NCBI RefSeq assembly: GCF_005311025.1
Contig: NZ_CP031747.1
Span: forward strand, 2,478,954 to 2,542,953
Length of the DNA: 64,000 nt
DNA from: Alcaligenes faecalis
GTDB taxonomy: Bacteria > Pseudomonadota > Gammaproteobacteria > Burkholderiales > Burkholderiaceae_B
Reading direction: 5' to 3'
Of the stretch, positions 45,499-54,228 are shown in pieces. Numbering within the stretch: the first letter of the stretch is position 1; each line of letters opens with the position of its first letter. Below the pieces are notes generated by a model. The model saw only the letters and a list, made by a program, of their open reading frames with translations. It searched no databases and was not told where the DNA came from. The position numbers were made by a program, and so were the translations under genes.

Positions 45499-48159
45499 TC
45501 AGCTCTGGACTGCAGCTTGTGGGATGGCATCAAGACGCATCCGCCGGCCTTGCCTTAGCCACAGCCAGAGCAAAATCAGGAACGAGGGAATATAGACCCA
45601 AAACTCGGACGGTCGATCCGGATGCGGCACTTTCACCTCCAGAATATCCCAGCCCTGCTCCCACCCGGCTCTAAGCGCTGAACTGCCAAAAGCGACCGAT
45701 GCCACTTGCGCCGTATCTCCAAAAGCCATCACCGTCAGCCCTGCCTGAGACAAACGCTTGCTGGCCGCTGCCAAGCCGGTCGCCCCATCTCCTTGCGGCA
45801 AGCCGGGCAATGATACAGCCACTGTTTTCTGCAAGTCTTTACCCTCCAGATTCATCCCCGCTAGTTGCACCACCAGATTGCCTCCGTCTGGCGTGTTCTG
45901 AACAATCTGCATCAACTCTGACGCGGGGCGACTCTGATACTTTTCGCTGATATGGTCCATGAACCAATCGGGTCGGAACAGCATGAACGTCACCAACAAG
46001 AGCAAGACTGTCTCCAGCCAGCTTGTTTTGATGCGCAGCCATCCCATGGTTGCCGCTGCAAATGTCAGGGAAGCCACGGTCGCACCCACCACGACCATAA
46101 TCAACTCCCAGACACTATGTATGCCAATCAACAAGAGCATGGGATTGAAGATGAACATGAAGGGCAGCACGGCTGTACGCATGGCATAGGTCACGCCCTG
46201 CACCCCTGTCTTGATCGGGTCCTCCCCTGAAATGGCAGCGGCTGCAAAAGTGGCCAAGCCCACAGGCGGGGTGATGTCCGCCATGATCCCGTAATAAAAC
46301 ACGAACATATGGACGGCAATCAGCGGAATGATCATGCCGCTTTGTGCCCCCAGCTCCACCACTACCGGCGCCATCAAGGTAGCCATCAGAATGTAGTTGG
46401 CGGTGGTAGGCATACCCAGGCCCAAAACCAGACACACCGCAGCGGTAAAAAACAGCATGACCAGCACATTGCCCATGGAGACCAGCTCCACAAAGGCTGT
46501 CATGCGCAGGCCCAGACCCGTCAAGGTGATAGCACCCACAATCAAGCCGGCCGTCCCGCAAGCAATACCGATGCCCACCATATTGCGGGCACCTTCCTGC
46601 AACCCCACCCAGACTTCACTGACGCCTTGGCGCAATGGCTGAGCCGCCGCCTGCTTGCGGAACCAGGCAATGATGGGACGCTGGGTTGCCATCTGGAACA
46701 ACATGGCCACAACGGCCCAGAAGGCCGACAGGCCCGCGGACATCACTTCTACCGTCAGGCACCAGACCAAAATGCCAATAGGGATCAGAAAATACAAACC
46801 GGCTCGCACCGTTGGCCACGGTTCGGGGCGCACCGGTGTGTTGACATTAATATCGGTGGGCAGGTCCTCGTGGTCTGCAGCCACTTTCAGCAAAAACACA
46901 TACAGAACCAGCAGCAGGAACAACAAAATCCAGATAGCGGCGGCACCGGCTACCGCCTGAACCCCTACGCCTATCCAGTACACCAGTCCCATCACAATCA
47001 AGGTGCCCGCCGTACCCATGCCCCAGCCGGCTAGCTTCTGCATGAACGTTCTGGGTTTGCCCGATGCCATCATCGGTTGTATTCCCAGCTTGAGCGCTTC
47101 CAGATGCACGATATAAAACAACGCGATATACGAAATGACCGCGGGCAGCAGCGCATGCCGAATGATGTCGGTATAGGGAATGCCAACATACTCAATCATC
47201 AGGAAGGCCGCCGCTCCCATGACAGGCGGCATGATCTGGCCATTGACGGAAGACGCCGTTTCAATGGCCCCGGCCCGAATACCGCCGTAACCGGCTTTCT
47301 TCATCAAAGGGATCGTAAAAATACCGCCCGTCACCACATTGGCAACGGAGGACGCAGACACAATGCCATTCACCGCCGAGGACACCACGGCAACCTTGGC
47401 AGGCCCCCCACGCAAATGCCCCAGCAAGGCAAACGAGACCTGCATCATGTAATTGCCCGCCCCGCAACGATCCAGCAAGGAGCCCAGCAATACAAAAATA
47501 AAGATATAAGAAACCGAAACGCCCAGTGCGACCCCATAAACCCCTTCGGTAGTCAGCCACATATGCGAGACCAGGCGCTGCAATGAAGCACCGCGATGAG
47601 ACAGCGCATCCGGCAACCAGGGGCCGAGAAAAATATAAGCGATAAAGATCAGTGCCAACACGGCCATCGGCGCGCCCAAAGAGCGACGTGTAGCCTCCAG
47701 CAACAACACCAGGCCAACACTGGCCACGACCACATCCATTGTGGTCGGGATGCCTGGGCGCATGGCCAGTTCTTTATAGAAAAAGAACAAATATGAGCCG
47801 CAAAAAGCAGCGATCAGGGCCAGGACCCAGTCATGAATTGGAATACGGTCCCGAGCCGACTTTTTGCGGGCAGGGAACGCCAGATAGGCCAGAAACATGG
47901 CAATGCCCAAATGCAGGGCACGCGCCTCAGTGTCATTGAAAATGCCCATATTCAGGGCAAAGGGCAGCGGGGAAGCGTACCAAAGCTGAAACAAGGACCA
48001 GCCTATGGCCGCCAGAAACAAAACCATGCCCGCTGCGCCCGCAACAGTGCGCCCGCCCCTGTCTACGTCTGCAACCAGCTTTTCCAGTTCTGCCGTTTCA
48101 TCCTGTGTCAGGGCGACGTCCGGCCCCATTTTCTTCTGTTCTTGTTGTGTCATTTGCAT
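45499..48159 (-). CDS. TRAP transporter fused permease (4TM/12TM) with DUF3394 C-terminus
   Basis: An 886-residue membrane protein in which the small and large TRAP permeases are fused. I chose the ATG at 48159, with GGAG upstream. After a cytoplasmic N-terminus, about four helices precede the DctM-like part (LLDRCGAGNYMMQVSFALLG, SSVNGQIMPPVMGAAAFL, LGMPTTANYILMATL, ITPPVGLATFAAAAISG). The last 200 residues form the DUF3394 region, with a soluble domain between two terminal helices. It works with the TAXI receptor encoded just upstream. Confidence 0.94.
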   Translation of the reverse strand: MQMTQQEQKKMGPDVALTQDETAELEKLVADVDRGGRTVAGAAGMVLFLAAIGWSLFQLWYASPLPFALNMGIFNDTEARALHLGIAMFLAYLAFPARKKSARDRIPIHDWVLALIAAFCGSYLFFFYKELAMRPGIPTTMDVVVASVGLVLLLEATRRSLGAPMAVLALIFIAYIFLGPWLPDALSHRGASLQRLVSHMWLTTEGVYGVALGVSVSYIFIFVLLGSLLDRCGAGNYMMQVSFALLGHLRGGPAKVAVVSSAVNGIVSASSVANVVTGGIFTIPLMKKAGYGGIRAGAIETASSVNGQIMPPVMGAAAFLMIEYVGIPYTDIIRHALLPAVISYIALFYIVHLEALKLGIQPMMASGKPRTFMQKLAGWGMGTAGTLIVMGLVYWIGVGVQAVAGAAAIWILLFLLLVLYVFLLKVAADHEDLPTDINVNTPVRPEPWPTVRAGLYFLIPIGILVWCLTVEVMSAGLSAFWAVVAMLFQMATQRPIIAWFRKQAAAQPLRQGVSEVWVGLQEGARNMVGIGIACGTAGLIVGAITLTGLGLRMTAFVELVSMGNVLVMLFFTAAVCLVLGLGMPTTANYILMATLMAPVVVELGAQSGMIIPLIAVHMFVFYYGIMADITPPVGLATFAAAAISGEDPIKTGVQGVTYAMRTAVLPFMFIFNPMLLLIGIHSVWELIMVVVGATVASLTFAAATMGWLRIKTSWLETVLLLLVTFMLFRPDWFMDHISEKYQSRPASELMQIVQNTPDGGNLVVQLAGMNLEGKDLQKTVAVSLPGLPQGDGATGLAAASKRLSQAGLTVMAFGDTAQVASVAFGSSALRAGWEQGWDILEVKVPHPDRPSEFWVYIPSFLILLWLWLRQGRRMRLDAIPQAAVQS

Positions 48160-48290
48160 ATGTCTCCAGGAAAGCCTGGTTTGAAGCGCCGATGCAGCCG
48201 GGTCAAACGACCAAGCACCGATCACCTGGGCCAGGCAGCCCAGGAACTCCAAACCAGAAGCAAGACCACTGCCGGTGCGGTGGCACTTGC

Positions 48291-48317
48291 GACCAGGCCA
48301 GCGTAGCCAGCCTGGTC
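48291..48317 (-). promoter_or_regulatory. Stem-loop between the TAXI receptor and TRAP permease genes
   Basis: GACCAGGC (48291-48298) pairs perfectly with GCCTGGTC (48310-48317). No T run follows. It probably adjusts receptor versus permease expression. Confidence 0.5.
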
Positions 48318-48331
48318 AATATCAGGCCGCC

Positions 48332-49330
48332 TTACAGCAACCCTTTTTCCTTGAAGTACTTTTCAGCCCCTTTGTGCAAAGGAGCAGACAGGCCGTTCTT
48401 GACCATGTCTTCTTTTTTCAGGTTTGCCAATGCAGGATGCAAACGCTTGAAATCATCAAAGTTGTCGAATACGGCTTTGACGACGTTATAAACGGACTCT
48501 TCAGGGACATCCTCCGACGTCACAAAAGTCGCTAAAACACCGTAAGTTTGGACATCGTCTGGGTTGTTGGGGTACAGGCCACCCGGAATGACGGCCTTGG
48601 CATAGTAAGGATAGGTTTCGACCAGTTTTTCTACAGCAGGCCCCGTCAGAGGAACCAGCTTGGCGCCACAAGATGTGGTCGGGTCCTGAATATTGGCCGA
48701 AGGGTGCCCGACTCCATAGATGAACCCATCAATCTTGCCATCACACAGGGCTGGACCATGTTCGTCCGGGCGCAGTTCGGAGGCCAGCGAGAAAAAGCTG
48801 TTATCCAGGCCCATTGCCTGCAACAACTGATCCATCGATGCTCGTGTGCCCGAACCCGGATTGCCTACGTTAAACCGTTTGCCCTTGAAGTCGTCAAAGG
48901 TACTGATATTGGCTTCTTTGCGCGACAACACCGTAAAGGGTTCGGGATGGATAGAAAACACCGAGCGCAGCTTGGTGTAGGCACCGCCGTCCTTGAACTG
49001 CCCTTCGCCGTTATAGGCGTTGTAGCCCACGTCGGACTGCACCACCCCCAGATCCAGTTCGCCCGCCTTGATGGTATTGACGTTAAACACCGAACCGCCG
49101 GTAGACTCGACAGAGCATCGCACGCCATCGGTCCCACGGTCTTTATTCACCAACCGGCAAATAGCTCCGCCGGCCGCGTAATACACCCCTGTCACCCCAC
49201 CCGTTCCAATGCTGACAAATTTTTGCTGGGCACTGGCCGGCAAAGGGCTCAATAACATGGCACATAAAGCGGCTGCTGTGCTTGATGCCAACACCAGTTT
49301 CTTACCTGTTTTCTTTGCAGTGTGCTTCAT
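48332..49330 (-). CDS. TAXI family TRAP transporter receptor
   Basis: Periplasmic TAXI-type receptor of 332 residues. GGGAGA precedes the start. The signal peptide (about 1-34, ending near ASA) is followed by [26 protein letters not shown], the family N-terminus, then [12 protein letters not shown] and [18 protein letters not shown]. Such receptors are thought to bind glutamate- or dicarboxylate-like ligands. It lies between the RpiR regulator and the fused permease in one leftward operon. Confidence 0.94.
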   Translation of the reverse strand: MKHTAKKTGKKLVLASSTAAALCAMLLSPLPASAQQKFVSIGTGGVTGVYYAAGGAICRLVNKDRGTDGVRCSVESTGGSVFNVNTIKAGELDLGVVQSDVGYNAYNGEGQFKDGGAYTKLRSVFSIHPEPFTVLSRKEANISTFDDFKGKRFNVGNPGSGTRASMDQLLQAMGLDNSFFSLASELRPDEHGPALCDGKIDGFIYGVGHPSANIQDPTTSCGAKLVPLTGPAVEKLVETYPYYAKAVIPGGLYPNNPDDVQTYGVLATFVTSEDVPEESVYNVVKAVFDNFDDFKRLHPALANLKKEDMVKNGLSAPLHKGAEKYFKEKGLL

Positions 49331-49399
49331 CTTTTGTCTCCCTTGGGGTGGACCCCATTTGAATTGCCGGAATGTCCGGTTTACTTTCTATCGTGGTGC

Positions 49400-50293
49400 T
49401 CAAGGCGGATTGGTGACAGCAACATCACCATCCTGCCAATAAATCTCCTGACGGCGAAATGAGGACTCCAGCTGCGCAAGACGCTCTACCACTGTCTTGC
49501 CGCCCTGTGCAGCGATACGAGCCAGCAGATGTTCGGCTACGGTCACAGGCCCTACCAAGGAATGAAAAAAGCTGGCCATGGGCTGCTTGCCCGTATGAGG
49601 ATCAAACAGCAATACATGCTTGGCACCTTGTGCAATGGGTGACAAGACGCTATCGGTCAGGGCCACCACGGTCGTGCCACGCTCCACCGCAGAGCGAACG
49701 CTGTTCACGACGGCCTTCACATACGGAGCCTGGCTGATCACAAGCAGCACGCCACCACTTTCCAGGCCAGTCTCCAGCTCCACCAATACATCTGCGGCAC
49801 GGTTAAGCAACACCCCGTTGCCACACATCAGTTGATAGGCGTAATGCATCTGGAAGGCGCAGGCAAAGCTGGCGCCCGCTCCTAGAAAGCCAACCTTGGG
49901 TGCCGCCAGAATGGCTTTGGCACACGCATCCAGGCTGCCTGCCGGATTAAGCCGAAGGACAGACTCCACCGCTGCCTCCTGCTGCTGGCCCAAGGCCTGG
50001 GTCTGCTGTTCGGCAGCGCGACTACCTTGCAAGGATTGAGCCCGCGAAGCCATGGTGTCGTCATTGCGATGCAAGGCTTGTTGAAACGGCGCCCGGAAAC
50101 GGTCATAGCTGTCATAACCGGCAGCCCGTGCCAAACGCAGCATCGTGGCGGGAGCCACTGACAAGGCCTGAGCTTGCCTGCGCATGGACCAAAGGCTGAC
50201 CTCAACAGGATGGCGCTCCACCCACTGGGCAGCCCGAAGCAACTCAGGCGTCAATTCTGGCAAAATGCGTTGCAGTCGCAGCAAAGGTTCCAT
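49400..50293 (-). CDS. MurR/RpiR family regulator (HTH plus SIS)
   Basis: A 297-residue regulator with an N-terminal RpiR-type helix-turn-helix (about 1-75, including VAPATMLRLARAAGYDSYDRFR) and a C-terminal SIS domain (about 125-260) that normally binds phosphosugars. GGAAG precedes the start. It is the first gene of the leftward run with the TAXI receptor 69 bases downstream, so it probably controls that transporter. The ligand may not be a sugar phosphate in this context. Confidence 0.9.
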   Translation of the reverse strand: MEPLLRLQRILPELTPELLRAAQWVERHPVEVSLWSMRRQAQALSVAPATMLRLARAAGYDSYDRFRAPFQQALHRNDDTMASRAQSLQGSRAAEQQTQALGQQQEAAVESVLRLNPAGSLDACAKAILAAPKVGFLGAGASFACAFQMHYAYQLMCGNGVLLNRAADVLVELETGLESGGVLLVISQAPYVKAVVNSVRSAVERGTTVVALTDSVLSPIAQGAKHVLLFDPHTGKQPMASFFHSLVGPVTVAEHLLARIAAQGGKTVVERLAQLESSFRRQEIYWQDGDVAVTNPP

Positions 50294-50354
50294 TCGGCTT
50301 CCATCGACGTTCTGCTGGAAATAAAACGAATGGTAATCTGAACCGACTAAAAAA

Positions 50355-50411
50355 AAACAAGTGTTTTCCTAGGGTTTGCCCGCAAACTATCTGGCACGTA
50401 ACCACTTGTTT
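50355..50411. promoter_or_regulatory. Nested palindromes upstream of the RpiR gene
   Basis: The 9-base arm AAACAAGTG (50355-50363) has its exact inverse CACTTGTTT at 50403-50411. Between them lies the perfect palindrome GTTTGC-CC-GCAAAC (50374-50387), almost at the centre of the outer pair. The block is 62-118 bases before the RpiR start and looks like an operator region. Confidence 0.5.
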
Positions 50412-50457
50412 GTCGGTGAAATGCGCCCAACCAGCTTCTGCCGTCAACGCTGCCGAG

Positions 50458-50736
50458 CTAGCGTATATCAAAAAAATCGTAGCGTTTGTCTGTGTAAGAA
50501 CGCTGGATATCTACCTGCTCGACCTGGGCCTGTTCAGGGCCGATATGCAGCCAGCTAACCATCTGGTCAATCGCATCCGTACTGCCCTGCAACACCAATT
50601 CGACCGAGCCGTTGGCCGCGTTACTGACCCAACCTTTGACGCCGTATAGATGAGCATGGCGTAGCGCACTTGCCCGAAACCCCACCCCCTGCACCCGGCC
50701 TTTAACACACACTTCTACCGTTTCACAATCCGCCAT
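50458..50736 (-). CDS. acyP: Acylphosphatase
   Basis: A 92-residue enzyme that hydrolyses carboxyl-phosphate bonds. The signature VKGRVQGVGFRASALRHA provides the catalytic Arg, and GWVSNAANGSVELVLQG the catalytic Asn. The start MADCETVEV at 50736 gives the normal family length; the upstream 19 codons of the frame are unrelated. It lies alone, 135 bases from the divergent GGDEF/EAL gene. The physiological role is unclear in most bacteria. Confidence 0.93.
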   Translation of the reverse strand: MADCETVEVCVKGRVQGVGFRASALRHAHLYGVKGWVSNAANGSVELVLQGSTDAIDQMVSWLHIGPEQAQVEQVDIQRSYTDKRYDFFDIR

Positions 50737-50871
50737 TAGCCTGCTCCCTGCTATTTGTGCCCGAAATGTGGCAGCATCCGCCCCGCATCTCAATATTCAG
50801 TTAAATTAGTCGCATCATTGTTGCATGACCGCACCCGCCCCCGCTTACCTGCTTTGTGCAGCCTCTACCCT

Positions 50872-53484
50872 ATGAATTTGCCCCGCCTTTTTACTCTATC
50901 GCTGCGCAGGGCAATGTACGTGCTAGGCATGCTGGCCGCTCTGGGGTTCGTCGCCCCCGCCGCCCATGCTGCACCGCATTCCCAGCAGCATATTGTGCGC
51001 GTGGGTATTTACGAAAACCCACCCAAACTGCTGCTGGACAGCCAAGCCAGGCCCGGCGGCATCATGGGCGAACTCCTGCTGGAGATTGCCAAGCGTGAAG
51101 GCTGGACTCTGGAAGCCGTGCAATGCGACTGGCAGCAATGCTTAAATGCCCTGCAAAATGACTTGCTGGACATTGTGCCCGGCCTGGCTTATTCCCCTGA
51201 GCGCGCCGCCTTGTATAGCTTTCACAGTCGCGCCGTGCTGGAGGACTGGTCCCAGATCTTCACAGGTAAAACCACCCATATCGGTGCACTGAACGACTTG
51301 AATGGCAAGCGCATTGCTGTCATGAGCGGAACTCTGCAACTAACCCAGCTCTACAATATTTTGCAAAAACTGGAGCTGGGTTCCAAGCTGGTCATTACTG
51401 ACTCCCAATACAACGCCCTGAAACTGGTCCAAAGCAAACAGGCCGACGCCGCCGTAGTCGGCCATTTATTTGGAGTGCGCCATGCGGGCGAGCACGGCCT
51501 GAAAACCGCCCCCATCCGGCTGGAGCCAACCAACACCTACTTTGTCACGGCCAAGGACCGCCACCTGGACCTGCTGGCCGCCATTGATACCCACATCAAG
51601 CAATGGCAAGACAACAACGACCCGTTTTACACAGAAACACTGAACCAATGGGGCCTGCGCCTGATCGAGAAACCGACCAAGCCCTGGATTATCCCCGCCT
51701 TGCTGACACTGGGTGTCTTGCTGACCATTGCCCTGTTGACTGTCACCCTGATGCGCATTGGCCTGCGTCGTCAGCGCAAGAAACTGGTCCGTACCGAACA
51801 CCATCTGCATACGGTACTGGATGCGATTGATGCGTACGTCTACATCAAGGACGATCAGTTTCGTTATCAGTACGCCAACCGCAAGCTGTGCGAAGACCTG
51901 AACTACACGACCGTCAGCATTGTGGGCAAAACCGACCAGGATTTGTACGCTAACAAGCAGACTATTAACGAGTTTCGCCATAACGACGAGCAGGTGCTGT
52001 ACAGCGGTGAACGCCTGGCCGTGGAAGAAGTGGTACGCGACCGGAAAGGCGATATCCGCGCGACATTCTTTTCCATCAAAATGCCGGTCAAAGACCCCGA
52101 GACCCGGCAGACCAGTCTGTACTGTATCTCCACGAATATCTCGGCCCTGAAAGCCACGCAGTCAGAGAACTACCGGCTGGCTTTCTATGACCCGCTCACC
52201 GAGCTGCCCAACCGCCGCCTGCTGCTGCAGCGTCTGGAACGTCACCTGCAGACCATAGAACCGTACAAACGACCCGGTGCGCTGTACTTCCTGGATCTGG
52301 ACCGCTTCAAGCACATTAACGATGCACGAGGACACGCGATTGGCGATGCCTTGCTGCGCAAAGTCGCGCGCCGTCTGTCCTTGATGATTGATCCCCAGGA
52401 CATCGTGGCCCGCCTGGGCGGAGACGAATTCGTCATCCTGAAAATCCTGCATCCGGGCACCGTGCGCGACTGCTACAAAGAAGCACTGGAATTTGCTGAA
52501 CTGGTACGCACCCGCCTGGAGGAGCCCTACAGCATCGAAGGCCACTCCTATCTGAGCAGCAGCAGTATTGGCCTGGCGCTGATTACCGACAGCACCCTGA
52601 CCTCTGAGGACCTGATGCGTCAGGCCGACACCGCCATGTATCGCTCCAAGGAGAATGGCCGCAACCAGATCACCTTGTACGAACCTGGCATGCAAGAGGC
52701 GCTTGAAGAACACCTGAGCCTACAGCACGACCTGCGATTTGCCATTGGTTCGGATCAGTTGCGCCTGTTTGTCCAATCCCAGTACGACAAGCAAAACCGC
52801 ATCAGCGGGGCCGAAGTGCTGCTGCGCTGGCTGCACCCGACACGCGGCATGCTGACACCCAACCTTTTTATTCCGCTGGCCGAAAGCACGGACTTGATCA
52901 CCCCCTTGGGCGACTGGATCATGGCATCCGTCTGTGATCTGCTGCTACAGACCCAGGAATGCAGCTTCCCCATTTCCATCAACGTCAGCCCGATTCAGTT
53001 CCGTCGACCCGACTTTGCCCGCCGTACACGCCAGATCCTGGAGACCAGCGGTGCTCCCGCCCACCGCCTGATCTTTGAAATTACCGAAGGCGTGCTGATG
53101 GAGGACTTTGCCTCTGCAAACAGCATGATGCGAGAGCTGAAAGACCTGGGCATCCGCTTTTCCATGGACGACTTTGGCACAGGCTACTCTAACCTGGCCG
53201 CCATCCGCCGCCTGCCTCTGTACGAGCTGAAAATGGACCGCAGCCTGATTCTGGGCGTACCCATGGAACAGGAAGCCAACGCCATTGTGCGCACCGTTCT
53301 GGCGATGGCAAGACAGCTAGGCCTGCATGTCGTGGCCGAGGGCGTGGAAAACGAGCAGCAAAAAGAATTTCTGCTGCGTCGCGGCTGCCATGCACTGCAA
53401 GGCTATCTGTTCAGCGCACCGCAATTGGTGGAGCAGTGGCTGGAAGTGATTCAGCAAGACTGCGGACCGGTGGAGCCGCAGTAA
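50872..53484 (+). CDS. Receptor-PAS-GGDEF-EAL signalling protein
   Basis: An 870-residue cyclic di-GMP protein. In order: signal peptide (1-33), periplasmic SBP_bac_3 receptor domain (about 40-265), transmembrane helix (about 271-297), PAS domain (about 310-425), GGDEF domain (about 440-605, RLGGDEF at about 514-520) and EAL domain (about 625-865). The inhibitory I-site position reads DPQD instead of RxxD. The EAL motif is the accepted variant EVLLRW, with DDFGTGYS, KMDRS and AEGVE intact, so phosphodiesterase activity is likely. An extracellular small molecule probably controls cyclic di-GMP turnover. Confidence 0.93.
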   Translation: MNLPRLFTLSLRRAMYVLGMLAALGFVAPAAHAAPHSQQHIVRVGIYENPPKLLLDSQARPGGIMGELLLEIAKREGWTLEAVQCDWQQCLNALQNDLLDIVPGLAYSPERAALYSFHSRAVLEDWSQIFTGKTTHIGALNDLNGKRIAVMSGTLQLTQLYNILQKLELGSKLVITDSQYNALKLVQSKQADAAVVGHLFGVRHAGEHGLKTAPIRLEPTNTYFVTAKDRHLDLLAAIDTHIKQWQDNNDPFYTETLNQWGLRLIEKPTKPWIIPALLTLGVLLTIALLTVTLMRIGLRRQRKKLVRTEHHLHTVLDAIDAYVYIKDDQFRYQYANRKLCEDLNYTTVSIVGKTDQDLYANKQTINEFRHNDEQVLYSGERLAVEEVVRDRKGDIRATFFSIKMPVKDPETRQTSLYCISTNISALKATQSENYRLAFYDPLTELPNRRLLLQRLERHLQTIEPYKRPGALYFLDLDRFKHINDARGHAIGDALLRKVARRLSLMIDPQDIVARLGGDEFVILKILHPGTVRDCYKEALEFAELVRTRLEEPYSIEGHSYLSSSSIGLALITDSTLTSEDLMRQADTAMYRSKENGRNQITLYEPGMQEALEEHLSLQHDLRFAIGSDQLRLFVQSQYDKQNRISGAEVLLRWLHPTRGMLTPNLFIPLAESTDLITPLGDWIMASVCDLLLQTQECSFPISINVSPIQFRRPDFARRTRQILETSGAPAHRLIFEITEGVLMEDFASANSMMRELKDLGIRFSMDDFGTGYSNLAAIRRLPLYELKMDRSLILGVPMEQEANAIVRTVLAMARQLGLHVVAEGVENEQQKEFLLRRGCHALQGYLFSAPQLVEQWLEVIQQDCGPVEPQ

Positions 53485-53510
53485 GCTCCTGCATCACCCT
53501 TCCAACAATC

Positions 53511-53539
53511 TTGCATTAGTCCCAAAATGGGACTAATAT
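53511..53539 (+). promoter_or_regulatory. higBA promoter with overlapping palindromic operator
   Basis: The perfect inverted repeat ATTAGTCCCA (53515-53524) / TGGGACTAAT (53528-53537) has a 3-base centre AAA. It fills the space between TTGCAT (53511-53516) and TAATAT (53534-53539), which are 17 bases apart. Predicted transcription starts at or next to the higB ATG at 53546, with no Shine-Dalgarno sequence. Confidence 0.6.
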
Positions 53540-53545
53540 CAGATC

Positions 53546-53848
53546 ATGCGAGTTATAGCCGTCAGCACCCTTCGCCAATTCTGGGAAAAACACCCCGATG
53601 CAGAGCAGCCCATCAAAGCATGGGTCGATGAAGCGACTAAGGCGCAATGGACTCAACCCACCGATATCAAGGCTCACTATCGTAGTGCCAGTATCTTGAA
53701 GAATCGGCGTGTCGTCTTCAACATCAAAGGCAATAACTACCGCCTGATTGTTGCAGTGGCATTCAAACTAGGCATCGTCTACATAAAATTTGTCGGCACT
53801 CACGAGGAGTACGACAAGGTCGACGCCGAAACTATTGAAATGGAGTAA
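53546..53848 (+). CDS. higB: HigB-type toxin (mRNA interferase)
   Basis: A 100-residue protein of the HigB_toxin family (RelE fold), which cleaves mRNA on the ribosome. RVIAVSTLRQFWEKHPDAEQ, WTQPTDIKAHYRSASIL and NRRVVFNIKGNNYRLIVAV are characteristic. The toxin gene precedes the antitoxin gene, the usual order for hig modules. No ribosome binding site is visible before the ATG; the predicted promoter implies a leaderless message. Two bases separate it from higA. Confidence 0.93.
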   Translation: MRVIAVSTLRQFWEKHPDAEQPIKAWVDEATKAQWTQPTDIKAHYRSASILKNRRVVFNIKGNNYRLIVAVAFKLGIVYIKFVGTHEEYDKVDAETIEME

Positions 53849-53850
53849 AC

Positions 53851-54222
53851 ATGGAAATCCGCCCCGTACACACCGAGGCCGATTACAAGTCGGCTCTGAA
53901 AGAAATCTCTCGGCTTATGGAGTCTGACCCAGATCTGGGCACGCCTGATGGCGATCGTCTGGATGTGCTAACCACACTGGTATTGGCCTATGAAGCCAAA
54001 CACTATCCGATTGATTTGCCAGACCCTGTAGAGGCCATCAAGTTCCGTATGGAACAAGGTGGTTTGACGGCCAAAGACTTGGAGCCGATGATCGGTAAGC
54101 GCAATCGCGTCTACGAGGTCCTGAATCGCAAACGTGGCCTGACACTGCCAATGATCTGGCGCTTGCACACCGCCCTTGGTATCCCAGCCGAAAGCTTGAT
54201 TCGCCCCCAAACACTGATCTAA
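53851..54222 (+). CDS. higA: HigA-type antitoxin, helix-turn-helix protein
   Basis: A 123-residue antitoxin with an acidic N-terminal half (about 1-65) and a C-terminal helix-turn-helix (about 68-118: GGLTAKDLEPMIGKRNRVYEVLNRKRGLTLPMIWRL). It neutralises HigB and, by family analogy, represses the operon by binding the palindrome at 53515-53537. It begins two bases after higB. It ends six bases from the convergent rmuC gene, without a visible terminator. Confidence 0.92.
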   Translation: MEIRPVHTEADYKSALKEISRLMESDPDLGTPDGDRLDVLTTLVLAYEAKHYPIDLPDPVEAIKFRMEQGGLTAKDLEPMIGKRNRVYEVLNRKRGLTLPMIWRLHTALGIPAESLIRPQTLI

Positions 54223-54228
54223 ACACCA

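Noticed and set aside
53546-54222. higBA as a sign of a mobile island or phage defence locus
   Set aside because: No integrase, tRNA, direct repeats or defence genes flank it, and both neighbours are ordinary chromosomal genes.
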